Of a DNA stretch of 64,000 bases, positions 1-7,771 are shown piece after piece. The notes under the pieces were generated by a model that had not been told where the DNA came from, searched no databases, and saw nothing but the letters and a program-made list of their open reading frames with translations. The position numbers and the translations under genes were made by a program. Where the stretch lies: assembly GCF_003602005.1 (NCBI RefSeq), contig NZ_QZWD01000007.1:1-64000 (forward strand). Direction: 5' to 3'. This DNA is from Salinisphaera sp. Q1T1-3 (GTDB lineage Bacteria > Pseudomonadota > Gammaproteobacteria > Nevskiales > Salinisphaeraceae). How positions within the stretch are numbered: the first letter of the stretch is position 1; each line of letters starts with the position of its first letter.

Positions 1-118
1 CATGAAGACGAAGCGCTTCATCGACAAGCGCTGGCGAGACCAGGCGTGACAGCAATCCAATGCTGAGATAGTCCGCCATGCGGATGGGACCACCCAACGT
101 CGACGCCTTGCCTGCCAT
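1..118 (-). CDS. Partial transposase, probably IS4 family (N-terminus only)
   Basis: Read on the minus strand from the ATG at 116-118, the frame is open to the window edge. It encodes about 39 residues ending in a stretch like SIGLLSRLVSPALVDEAL, which resembles the N-terminus of IS4-family DDE transposases (typically a start of the form LSxGVLxRxFPxxLVDxV). A possible insertion-sequence end lies about 40 bases upstream of the start at 158-174. Too little protein is visible to be certain; the catalytic domain would lie outside the window. Confidence 0.4.
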   Translation of the reverse strand, partial: MAGKASTLGGPIRMADYLSIGLLSRLVSPALVDEALRLH

Positions 119-157
119 GCCGATTACCGGAAGCGATCAATATTCAATAGTATATCG

Positions 158-174
158 CTAAGTGAACGGCATTG
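158..174. repeat. Candidate insertion-sequence end next to the partial transposase
   Basis: The stretch CTAAGTGAACGGCATTG lies just upstream of the partial transposase and resembles ends I recall for IS4-type elements. Homology between the two broken Y1 transposase copies starts only a few bases further right (about 178), which is what is expected if the IS boundary lies here. The other end is outside the window, so an inverted-repeat match cannot be checked. Confidence 0.35.
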
Positions 175-177
175 GGG

Positions 178-597
178 ACAGACCACGGTTATGAGCTCTC
201 AGGCGATGCCTGACGTGTGTCCAGTCCAGAGTCAGGATTGAATTTAGAGCGTCGCCGAGATCGGCGGCCGGATCCCGGGACAGTATATTAATTTCCTTCT
301 TACCCTTTGCTTTCTTCCCCGGCGATTGCCTGTGAAGCGTGCGCCCAAGCTGCCGCTTGGCTTGGTCGATGAACGCCTCGTCGCCGAGGGGCCGTCTGGT
401 GCGTAGAGGCGGTTTGACTGGCGCTTTTTCGTGCACCGGAACGTCGGGGCCGGGTAGTCGGCCCAATCATCAGACAGGTTGGACGTTCGTGACAGTCGGG
501 TGTGTGGATCAACTTGGTCGCGGATATGGGCCTGGGAACTCGACCATGGCCAGTCGAGCGGATCCGCTACAACGCTCGCCTTAACCGTGCTGCCGGA
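178..597 (-). pseudogene. Truncated, frameshifted Y1 transposase relic (copy A)
   Basis: The minus strand encodes the C-terminal third of a protein like the intact transposase at 660-1319, in two frames: PLDWPWSSSQAHIRDQVDPH followed after a frameshift by PLGDEAFIDQAKRQLGRTL. The N-terminal two thirds, including the HUH motif, are missing; homology stops near 597. The end repeat GGGACAGTAT is at 277-286. About 100 bases beyond that repeat (178-276) are also shared with copy B at 2411-2510, so A and B derive from one ancestral locus. Non-functional. Confidence 0.8.
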
Positions 598-601
598 TTT
601 A

Positions 602-1343
602 GGGACAGTATACTGATCTGTCACGCGCACTCCGGGGCGCGCAACCAAGAACTGAACTTATGGCTCGTCTTGCCCGCGTCGTTCTACCGAACACACCGCA
701 CCACATCACCCAGCGCGGCAACCGTCGCCACCCGGTGTTCTTCGAGGACGACGACTATCGTTACTACCTCGCACTGATCGACGAATTCGCGCAGAAAGCC
801 GGCACCCGGGTGATCGCTTACTGCCTCATGCCCAATCATGTGCACTTTATCCTCAAACCGGAGCACAGGGATGGCCTGCGTGCTGCACTGGGCGAGGCCC
901 ATCGACGGTATACCCGCTACATCAATTTCCGTGAGAATTGGCGCGGCCACCTATGGCAGGAGCGGTTCCATTCGTACCCGATGGACGATGCCCATCTCTG
1001 GATGGCGGTGCGTTACGTAGAGCTCAACCCCGTTGCAGCAGATCTGGTCGCCGAACCGACGGGATGGCCATGGTCGAGCGCAAACGCACATGTACTTGAT
1101 CAAGCGGATCCATACATTCAGCTGTCGCCGGTTCCTAACTTGGCCGACGACTGGTCCGATTATCTGGCTTGCGGCGTTCCGACGCACGAAGAAGCACAGG
1201 TCGAACAACACCTACGCACCGGCCGACCTCTCGGCAACGATGCGTTCATAGATAAAGCCGAACGGCGACTTGGGCGAACGCTTCGCAAGCAACCACCTGG
1301 GCCGAAGGCGAAGGGCTAGGAACGGAGATAAGCATACTGTCCC
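602..1343 (+). mobile_element. Intact Y1-transposase unit with short inverted end repeats
   Basis: The transposase gene is bracketed by GGGACAGTAT (602-611) and its exact complement ATACTGTCCC (1334-1343), giving a unit of 742 bases. The broken copy at 2511-3243 has the same two ends (one end with one mismatch) and nearly the same length (733), and copy A keeps the 3-prime end at 277-286. The ends therefore mark the unit better than the gene alone. Whether it moves itself or only mobilises REP-like hairpins, as proposed for RAYT proteins, cannot be told from sequence. Confidence 0.6.
660..1319 (+). CDS. REP-associated tyrosine transposase (Y1/HUH, IS200-like superfamily)
   Basis: This 219-residue protein is the only intact copy of three in the first 3.3 kb. 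It has the N-terminal MARLARVV...HHITQRGNR signature of REP-associated tyrosine transposases, the metal-binding HUH motif in LMPNHVHFIL (residues 57-65) and the candidate nucleophile tyrosine in RRYTRYIN (Y84, with Y87 nearby). The C-terminal extension with RTGRPLGNDAFIDKAE is typical of the longer members. Such enzymes cut and join single-stranded DNA. It reads away from broken copy A and is followed by two tandem copies of a 19-base repeat that includes the unit end. Confidence 0.92.
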   Translation: MARLARVVLPNTPHHITQRGNRRHPVFFEDDDYRYYLALIDEFAQKAGTRVIAYCLMPNHVHFILKPEHRDGLRAALGEAHRRYTRYINFRENWRGHLWQERFHSYPMDDAHLWMAVRYVELNPVAADLVAEPTGWPWSSANAHVLDQADPYIQLSPVPNLADDWSDYLACGVPTHEEAQVEQHLRTGRPLGNDAFIDKAERRLGRTLRKQPPGPKAKG

Positions 1344-1373
1344 CGGATCCCCGCACTGTCCCCGGATCCCCGC
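1336..1373. repeat. Two tandem 19-base repeats at the transposase unit end
   Basis: ACTGTCCCCGGATCCCCGC occurs twice head to tail (1336-1354 and 1355-1373), followed by a third partial match (GTCTGTCCCCTA). Similar ACTGTCCC or GGGACAGT words sit at all other ends of the Y1 units here (277, 602, 2511, 3234). They are probably the recognition or end sequences of the element. Confidence 0.65.
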
Positions 1374-1694
1374 AGGGTCTGTCCCCTATAGGACGTCTGT
1401 CCTTGAGGAAGTGTTTAAACCGCGCAGAATGGCTGCTGGCCGAGTCTCTCTGCGAAAATTAATAGCGATAGCCAATTTGATAGGCAGTTTGAACCTGAGC
1501 CCAAACATTCGCAAAGTATCTGAAAAAAAAGACATCCTTTGTTTCTCGTGCAGCCACGTAAAAATGACCCAGAGAAATTCCCTAAAAAAGACTTGACATT
1601 ATATCCAAAGAGGGGTTGGTTTATTATGCAGTTTTTAATAAGGATTGTTGAATTGGTACACCGCTGAACTAGTTGTGACTAAGGGGAGATAAGG
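1374..1694. other. Intergenic, AT-richer stretch before the secreted-protein gene
   Basis: No convincing gene is seen in these 321 bases. Base composition changes here from GC-rich to clearly AT-richer, with runs such as AAAAAAAA near 1526, and this continues into the following gene. A promoter candidate lies at 1593-1627. Confidence 0.5.
1593..1627 (+). promoter_or_regulatory. Weak sigma70 promoter candidate
   Basis: A perfect TTGACA at 1593-1598 lies upstream of TATTAT at 1622-1627 in the AT-rich leader of the secreted-protein gene. The 23-base spacing is well above the usual 16-18, so the pairing is doubtful and another -10 box may be used. Confidence 0.25.
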
Positions 1695-2312
1695 ATGAAT
1701 AGATCAATAAAAAGGGCGCTGGTACTCATCGCATTTGGGCTAGTGGCGACTACGGCCGGTGCTGCTTCGTCACCGCTCGCAATTTCCGGGGCGCCAGGGC
1801 AAAGCAATGCTAACTGTGTGACCAACTGTATCAAGACATATCGGGAGAATAATGTCTTGAAAACAGTTGTATTGGATAAAAATGGAGACGTATTCGAGAT
1901 CGTACGTACTCCACTGTCGGACTCCGCGAAGAAGATTGCGACCGATCTCGGCCAAAATCCTTACGGCTCCAGTCCTTCTAACGGGGTTCACGTGAACCCC
2001 AGAAGCACAAGCTCGGGTGGCGGAACGTCGAGCGGCAAGAATCTGGCAGATGCTGATTCTTATGAGAATTTCACATATCGAATCAATCAGGGAACAGGTA
2101 GCGGAACGGTTGGCTATGGCGTTCACTACACGTTTCACGACTCGTATACGACTACATCTTCGATCGTAAGGGTGACTACCGTTCTAACCTACGAAAATTG
2201 CAGTTCGAGCACAGGGTACTCCGGCGCTTATTCGGGCGGCGACCTAGAGTCTGTTGATGTACACAGATCAACTACGCCGATAGCTTCGGGCGGCAAGCGG
2301 AATGCAAATTAG
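1695..2312 (+). CDS. Secreted protein of unknown family, probably acquired
   Basis: This 205-residue protein is not recognised. A Shine-Dalgarno-like GGGGAG precedes the ATG by a few bases. Residues 1-24 form a clear Sec signal peptide (basic start, hydrophobic core, cleavage near AGA-A). The mature part has two close cysteines (C41, C45) and a third at C169, a Gly/Ser/Thr-rich linker around residues 103-116, and a tail rich in Tyr, Thr and Ser that suggests beta-strands. The gene is AT-richer than its surroundings and lies between an intact and a broken transposase unit, which points to horizontal acquisition. An extracellular or periplasmic role is likely, but no activity can be assigned. 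Confidence 0.7.
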   Translation: MNRSIKRALVLIAFGLVATTAGAASSPLAISGAPGQSNANCVTNCIKTYRENNVLKTVVLDKNGDVFEIVRTPLSDSAKKIATDLGQNPYGSSPSNGVHVNPRSTSSGGGTSSGKNLADADSYENFTYRINQGTGSGTVGYGVHYTFHDSYTTTSSIVRVTTVLTYENCSSSTGYSGAYSGGDLESVDVHRSTTPIASGGKRNAN

Positions 2313-2410
2313 TGTGTACCGCTAGGCTGTTGTTTTGAGGTTTGCGAGTCGAGGTAGCGACCCGTGAACTAATGGCAGCTGGGTATTAAGGTTTTAAGAG
2401 GTATTAAGGA

Positions 2411-3243
2411 ACAGACTACGGTTCGCGAGCTCTCAAGCGATGCCTGGCGTGTGTCCAGTCCAGAGTCAGGATTGAATTTAAAGCGTCGCCGAGATCGGCG
2501 GCGGGATCCGGGGACAGTATAGTGATTTCCTTCTTACCCTTTGCCTTCGGCCCCGGCGATTGCCTGTGAAGCGTGCGCCCAAGCTGCCGCTCGGTTTGGC
2601 CGATGAACGCCTCGTCGCCGAGGGGCCGTCTGGTGCGTAGAGGCGGTTTGACTGGCGCTTTTTCGTGCACCGGAACGTCGGGGGGCCGGGTAGTCGGCCC
2701 AATCATCAGACAGGTCGGACGTTCGTGACAGTCGGGTGTGTGTATCGGCTCGGTCGTGGATATGGGCATGGGCATTCGACCATGGCCAGTCGAGCGGGTC
2801 CGCTACAACGCTCGCCTTAACCGTGCTGCGCTGTACGTAGCGCATGACGGCCGGAGATGCGCCGTGTCCATGGGGTAGGCGTGGAATCGCTCCTGCCATA
2901 AGTGGCCGCGCCAGTTCTCACGGCAATTGATGTGTCGCGTATCGCGCCGACGCGCTTCGCCCGGTGAGGCGCGCGATCCGTTGGTGTGGTTCGGTTTAAG
3001 GATGAGGTGTATGTGATTCGGTATGAGGCAGTAGGTGCCCCTGCCATATTCGCCTTATGTACGAATACGTCGATTAACGCCATGTCGTATCGATCGCCGT
3101 CGTCTTTGAAAAGGACCGATTGGCGACGATGGCCTCGTCGGGTGATGTGGTGTGATATATCGCCAAGTACGACACGGGCGAGGCGGGCCATAACGGCGTT
3201 CCGGGTGTGGCACGACGGGATATTGCGTTAAATGTACTGTCCC
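2411..3243 (-). pseudogene. Full-length but frameshifted Y1 transposase unit (copy B) with flank
   Basis: Read on the minus strand, the N-terminus MARLARVVL...SHHITRRG begins at 3191. The frame is lost after about residue 50. The HUH region and the C-terminal part (PLGDEAFIGQTERQLGRTL) survive in other frames. The unit ends are GTACTGTCCC (3234-3243) and GGGACAGTAT (2511-2520). Positions 2411-2510 are shared flank that also lies beyond the end of copy A. Several frameshifts make it non-functional. Confidence 0.85.
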
Positions 3244-3282
3244 GGATAAGCAATATTATTCAAATCAACCAACGTTTTTAAT

Positions 3283-3303
3283 AAGACGGTCACAGGCCGT
3301 CTT
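3283..3303. other. Small hairpin upstream of the PhoX-like gene
   Basis: AAGACGG and CCGTCTT form a 7-bp stem with a 7-base loop, followed by TAATCTTT. It could terminate leftover transcription from the mobile-element region or lie in the leader of the gene at 3372. There is no clear Pho box in this gap. Confidence 0.3.
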
Positions 3304-3371
3304 TAATCTTTGTGCCTCCATAGAAAGTGGTTTGAACCACGCGCCATTTTGATGCCATAAGGGGGCGTTTC

Positions 3372-5537
3372 ATGAGTGAGGAAGTCGAAGACCACCGGCT
3401 TTTCAATGACAGCGACAACGAGCCGTTTTCGTCGGTATTGACGCGACGTCTGTCGCGCCGCGATGTGATGCGCGGCGGGATGGGGGTCGCGGCCGCGACC
3501 ATGCTTGCCGGTTTCGGGCTCACCGGCTGTAACGATGATGATCGTGATGTGTCGGTCGGTGATGATGACGATACCGCGCCGGCGCTCGCGCTGGCTTTCC
3601 AGGCGGTGGCAGGTTCAAGGACCGATGCGGTCGTCGTGCCGAGCGGCTACACCGCCCAGGTGTTGATTCCCTGGGGGACACCGATCGATGCCTCGGCACC
3701 GGCCTGGACGATGAGCCAGCATATGACGCCGGCAATCCAGGCCAGCAGCGTCGGCATGAACCATGACGGGATGTACCACTTCCCGCTGGCCGACGACACG
3801 GCCTCGCGTGATTTCGTGCTGGCCATGAACAACGAATACATCAACCAGGGCCCGCTCTGGGCACCGCAGGGCGGGCCGACCGCCCCGGAAGACAATGACG
3901 GTCGGCGCCCGGTCGACGAGGTCCGGACCGAGATCAACGCCCACGGCGTAACGCTTGTGCGTCTGCGCAAAGACGACGATGCCCACTGGGCGCCGGTCAT
4001 GGACGCCAACTACAATCGTCGTATCACCGGTCATACGCCGTGCCGGCTGAGCGGGCCGGTCGCCGGTAGCCCGTACGTGGTCACCGCCTACTCGAATGGC
4101 GGCACAGCCACGCGCGGCACGATGAACAACTGTGCCTGTGGCTATACCCCCTGGGGGACTTATCTCACCTGCGAGGAGAACTGGCCCAATCTGTTCATGA
4201 AATCAGATGATCGTGACCCCGACGATGACCGCTTGGGTATCTGGACGGATGACACGATCTATCATTGGCAGACCGCTGCCGGTACCGCCGACGAAGATAG
4301 CGGCGAATTCGCGCGGTTCGATGCCACACCCAGCGCCGATGCGGCGACCGGCGACTATCGCAACGAGCCGAAGACCTACGGCTACGTGGTCGAAATCAAT
4401 CCATACGACAACACCGCGCGTCCGGTGAAACGGACCGCGCTTGGCCGTTTCCGCCACGAGGGCTGCTGGCCCGGCAAGCTGGTCGAAGGCGAGCCGGTGG
4501 TGTTCTATACCGGCCATGATTCGCGCAACGAATACATCTATAAATATGTCTCCGACGCCGTCTGGGACTCCAACCACGAAAACCGCGCCGGCGCCAATAC
4601 GGATCGGCTCGCGGTGGGCGATCTGTATATGGATGCCGGAACGCTCTATGTCGCGCGCTTCAATGCCGATGGCAGCGGCGACTGGCTCGCCCTGACGCCG
4701 GATGCCATGACGAAGTCGGGCGATCAGACCCTGGCTGCGGCCCTCGGGCTCGCCGCGAACGATCAGGCCGGTGTCATCATCAACACCGCCGATGCGGCCG
4801 ATCTGTTGGGCGCAACGCCCATGGATCGCCCGGAATGGGGAACGGTCGATCCGGTGTCGGGCGATGTCTATATGTCCCTGACGAACAACTCCGACCGTAC
4901 CGCCGCCGATACCCAGCCGAGCTTCACCGGCGACGGCACATCGATCGACAACCCGGGCGTGGGCTATGCCTCGGCGCCGGTCAACGCCGCCAACCCGCGT
5001 CCCGACAACGAATACGGGCAGGTCATTCGCTGGCGTGAGAGCGATGCCAAGGACAACACGTTCGCCTGGGACATTTTCGTCTTCGGCGGGGCGCCGGAAA
5101 TCGATGACAATCTATCCGGCCTGACCGAGGCCAATCAGTTCGCAAGTCCCGACGGTCTCTGGTACGACGATCGCGGCGACGGCAACGGCATCCTCTGGAT
5201 CGAGACCGACAATGGCGGCAATCGGGTTGCTGAAGATACCAATGACCAGGTCCTGGCTGTCGTGCCCAAGGCGGTGAGCCTGGCCGACGGCGATGCCGCA
5301 GTTATCGATCCGGCCGACCAGGCCCAGCTCAAGCGCTTCACCGTGGGGCCGAACGGGTGCGAAATTACCGGTATTTTCGCCACGCCCGATAAATCGGCGT
5401 TGTTCATCAACATCCAGCATCCGGGGAACTGGCCGTCGATGTCCGACGACGCCACTGCGGTGACCAACGACACCGTGCGGCCGCGCGCATCGACGGTCGT
5501 GATCCAGAAAAGCGACGGCGGGCCGATCGCCGTGTAG
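3372..5537 (+). CDS. PhoX-family (DUF839) phosphatase-like protein, Tat-exported
   Basis: This 721-residue protein begins after a GGGGG-type Shine-Dalgarno sequence. The N-terminus has a twin-arginine signal (SRRDVM, residues 28-33) and a hydrophobic stretch ending in a lipobox-like LTGC (C53), so it is probably exported folded and possibly lipid-anchored. The rest matches the PhoX/DUF839 family: the conserved NNCACGYTPWGTYLTCEENW block near residue 260, then GHDSRNEYIYKYVS and SPDGLWYDDRG, and a C-terminal block ending in NIQHPG. PhoX enzymes are calcium- and iron-dependent periplasmic alkaline phosphatases, but many DUF839 proteins are untested, so phosphatase activity is inferred. Acidic runs (DDDRDVSVGDDDD) after the lipobox look like a linker suited to saline conditions. 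Confidence 0.85.
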   Translation: MSEEVEDHRLFNDSDNEPFSSVLTRRLSRRDVMRGGMGVAAATMLAGFGLTGCNDDDRDVSVGDDDDTAPALALAFQAVAGSRTDAVVVPSGYTAQVLIPWGTPIDASAPAWTMSQHMTPAIQASSVGMNHDGMYHFPLADDTASRDFVLAMNNEYINQGPLWAPQGGPTAPEDNDGRRPVDEVRTEINAHGVTLVRLRKDDDAHWAPVMDANYNRRITGHTPCRLSGPVAGSPYVVTAYSNGGTATRGTMNNCACGYTPWGTYLTCEENWPNLFMKSDDRDPDDDRLGIWTDDTIYHWQTAAGTADEDSGEFARFDATPSADAATGDYRNEPKTYGYVVEINPYDNTARPVKRTALGRFRHEGCWPGKLVEGEPVVFYTGHDSRNEYIYKYVSDAVWDSNHENRAGANTDRLAVGDLYMDAGTLYVARFNADGSGDWLALTPDAMTKSGDQTLAAALGLAANDQAGVIINTADAADLLGATPMDRPEWGTVDPVSGDVYMSLTNNSDRTAADTQPSFTGDGTSIDNPGVGYASAPVNAANPRPDNEYGQVIRWRESDAKDNTFAWDIFVFGGAPEIDDNLSGLTEANQFASPDGLWYDDRGDGNGILWIETDNGGNRVAEDTNDQVLAVVPKAVSLADGDAAVIDPADQAQLKRFTVGPNGCEITGIFATPDKSALFINIQHPGNWPSMSDDATAVTNDTVRPRASTVVIQKSDGGPIAV

Positions 5538-5733
5538 ACGCGACCGGCCGTATCGCGTGGTTATTGGCTTGGCGCTCCGGCGAGCAGAGCGTCAAGCCGA
5601 TCTTTTGACGATAAAGACCGCGGTTTTCGGCGCTCTGGCCGCGCTGGATTCATCCGTCGCCCGCTTGGGGCGAGACGGAAACGCTTCGTACTGTTCCTGA
5701 ATAATCCGGATAAACGTCGGGTTGGCGCCTCTA

Positions 5734-6546
5734 TCAAGGCAATGTAAAGGTGATCTCTTCGCGCTTCAGATAGAGCTCGTTCTGCCCGAGTCTGGGGGTG
5801 GGCTCGTATTTCATGGTGGCCCATGCCGCCTTGGCGGCGGCATCGAGCTCGCCGTAGCCTGACGAGCCGACGATCTCCGGCCACAGGACGTTGCCCTGTG
5901 TGTCCACTGCGGAGACAAGATGTACGGTGCCTTCGTGGCCTTCCTGAATAGCATTGCTTGGGTAGCGAGGCACTGCGTAACGGCGTTCTTTGGGGACCGG
6001 CTTGGGCATCGGTACCAACGTCGATGCCCGAATCCGGACCAGTACGGGCATCTGCGAGGCGATCGGTGGACAGTGCGCCATGAAATTCGCACCGACCGAT
6101 TCATACGGCCCCTGGCCAACCGTGAAGTGTAACGGCGTCTGAAAACCCGGTACGTGGGTCAATACCACGCGACGGTGAGAGCGAAACACGCTCGCCAGGC
6201 CGGTCGCCAGGGTGTCGACGGGCAGCACGGGTGTCGTTTCGGCGTTTTTCGATCGCCAGGTCACGTTGAATGGTGGCTGATCGCCGAAAGTGATCGTGCC
6301 GTTGCCGTTGCCGTCCGGTTCGGTATCGGTTTCTACGGCCAGCCTCAGGGGGGATCCGGGACCTTTGCGGTCGGTGCCGCAGGTCAGGCGCACGGCAATA
6401 CGCTGGCCATCAGTCGTGCTGGCCTGGGTTTCGATCGATGGGTCGGCGGTCTGAGAGACCTGTTTCCAGGCAGAGACAGGCTGGATGGCTGGCGTCGTCG
6501 TACAGCCCGTCAGCACCAGACCGAGTGCCATACCCCAATATTTCAT
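5734..6546 (-). CDS. TonB-family C-terminal domain lipoprotein
   Basis: The start at 6546 is chosen because it gives a short lipoprotein signal, MKYWGMALGLVLTGC, with the lipobox cysteine at residue 15. About 270 residues follow. The C-terminal 90 residues match the TonB C-terminal fold: AVPRYPSNAIQEGHEGTVHL, then GNVLWPEIVGSSGYGELDAAA and MKYEPT. Unlike classical TonB it has a lipid anchor instead of an N-terminal transmembrane helix and proline-rich span, and no exbB/exbD is nearby, so energy transduction is unproven. The middle part is unrecognised. It converges with the PhoX-like gene. Confidence 0.75.
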   Translation of the reverse strand: MKYWGMALGLVLTGCTTTPAIQPVSAWKQVSQTADPSIETQASTTDGQRIAVRLTCGTDRKGPGSPLRLAVETDTEPDGNGNGTITFGDQPPFNVTWRSKNAETTPVLPVDTLATGLASVFRSHRRVVLTHVPGFQTPLHFTVGQGPYESVGANFMAHCPPIASQMPVLVRIRASTLVPMPKPVPKERRYAVPRYPSNAIQEGHEGTVHLVSAVDTQGNVLWPEIVGSSGYGELDAAAKAAWATMKYEPTPRLGQNELYLKREEITFTLP

Positions 6547-6861
6547 CGTTTGTCTGTCGTTGTCGCCTCTGACTACTGTAGTCGAAAAAGCACATCCCAT
6601 GGGTTATTCAAGAGGGCAGCCTGTTTTCGGTCCATCCCCGCATCGCGGGCAATGGCTTGAGGGAGGGGATGAGCCGTGTCGGATCGACGGGTAGGGCGAT
6701 GGCGCATAGACGATGTGACTGGCGTGCCTTGGTGCGGTCGCCATGAGGCGAGGGTAGCCGCTGCGCCGCCCACGATGAAGACGCTCTGTCTTTACGTGGC
6801 CTTGCCAATACAAGCCGATGGGACAGGCGAGGCAAACGGCCTCGCCCGCCCATGGGGCGAA
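6547..6861. other. Intergenic region without a recognised gene
   Basis: These 315 bases lie between the start of the TonB-like lipoprotein and the end of the SDR gene. Short open frames exist on both strands but show neither a ribosome site nor family features. No strong hairpin was noted. Confidence 0.4.
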
Positions 6862-7623
6862 TCAGATCACGCCGCCGTTGACGTGAATCGTCTGGCCGTT
6901 GACCCAGCCGCCGTGCGCGCCGGCCAGTGCGGCGATCATGGCAGCGATCTCGTCGGGCTGTCCCAGGCGCTCCATCGGCGATAGATTGGCGATGTGGTCG
7001 ACGACGTGATCGGGCTTGCCTTCGAGGAACAGCTCGGTCGCCGTCGGCCCGGGGGCAATCGCGTTGACGCGAATATCGCGGCCGCGCATCTCCTTCGTGA
7101 AGACCCCGGTCATCGCTTCGACGGCAGCCTTGGTTGCGGCATACGGCCCGTAACCGGGTTGCAGCAGTCGCGTCACGCTGGACGAGACATTGATCACCCG
7201 GCCGCCGTCTCTGAGGTGTTGGGCGGCCTGGCGCAGTGTGTTGAACGTGCCCTTGAGATTGATCGCAACCGTTTTATCGAACGTGGCGTCATCCATCTCG
7301 CCGATCGGTGCCAGATCCATGACTCCGGCGCAGTTGACCAGCACATCGACGCCGCCGAACTGATCGATCGTCTCGTCGAAGAGCCGTTTGACCTCGGACG
7401 GGTTCGAGACATCGGCCTGAACGACGAGCGCCTGGCCGCCGTTTTGTTCGATGTCGCTGCGAACGGCGTCGGCGGCCTCGCGATTGCCCGCATAGTTGAC
7501 GACGACCGCGAAGCCGTCGGCGGCCAGCCGTTTGGCCGTCGCCGCACCGATGCCGCGGGAGGCGCCAGTGACCAGAGCAACACGATGATCGTTGTGCGTA
7601 TCGGAGGAATGCAGATTGGCCAT
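6862..7623 (-). CDS. SDR-family oxidoreductase (FabG-like)
   Basis: This 253-residue classical short-chain dehydrogenase has the cofactor motif TGASRGIG (19-26), NCAG (97-100, with Cys in place of the usual second Asn of NNAG), the catalytic serine in VINVSSS (about 148) and the YxxxK pair (Y161, K165). The C-terminal HVNGG is also typical. Substrate cannot be deduced; FabG-like 3-oxoacyl reductases and glucose or alcohol dehydrogenases share these motifs. It is transcribed divergently from the LysR gene at 7772, a common arrangement in which the regulator controls its neighbour. Confidence 0.88.
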   Translation of the reverse strand: MANLHSSDTHNDHRVALVTGASRGIGAATAKRLAADGFAVVVNYAGNREAADAVRSDIEQNGGQALVVQADVSNPSEVKRLFDETIDQFGGVDVLVNCAGVMDLAPIGEMDDATFDKTVAINLKGTFNTLRQAAQHLRDGGRVINVSSSVTRLLQPGYGPYAATKAAVEAMTGVFTKEMRGRDIRVNAIAPGPTATELFLEGKPDHVVDHIANLSPMERLGQPDEIAAMIAALAGAHGGWVNGQTIHVNGGVI

Positions 7624-7668
7624 GATGGGTCCTTTCGGGTCGTTTGAAATCGATAGGACGGATTCTAT

Positions 7669-7739
7669 TGATTCGCTGAGTCAGGATAATCAGGCATTCC
7701 GCGACATCACTGGTCGCCTAGAGCGAACAATCGCGCTAG
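7669..7739. promoter_or_regulatory. Candidate LysR operator sites between divergent genes
   Basis: The 148-base divergent gap contains three dyads. TGATT/AATCA is at 7669-7692, GCGAC/GTCGC at 7701-7717, and the best, CTAGAGCG-6-CGCGCTAG, at 7718-7739 with one mismatch in 8-bp arms. LysR regulators usually bind such interrupted dyads (T-N11-A type) next to their own gene. Which one is used is not known. Confidence 0.45.
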
Positions 7740-7771
7740 ATTGAACACATTGCCTGCTGCCCGACCTGTCG

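Noticed and set aside
3240-3371. Possible Pho box upstream of the PhoX-like gene
   Set aside because: No pair of CTGTCAT-type direct repeats with proper spacing was found.
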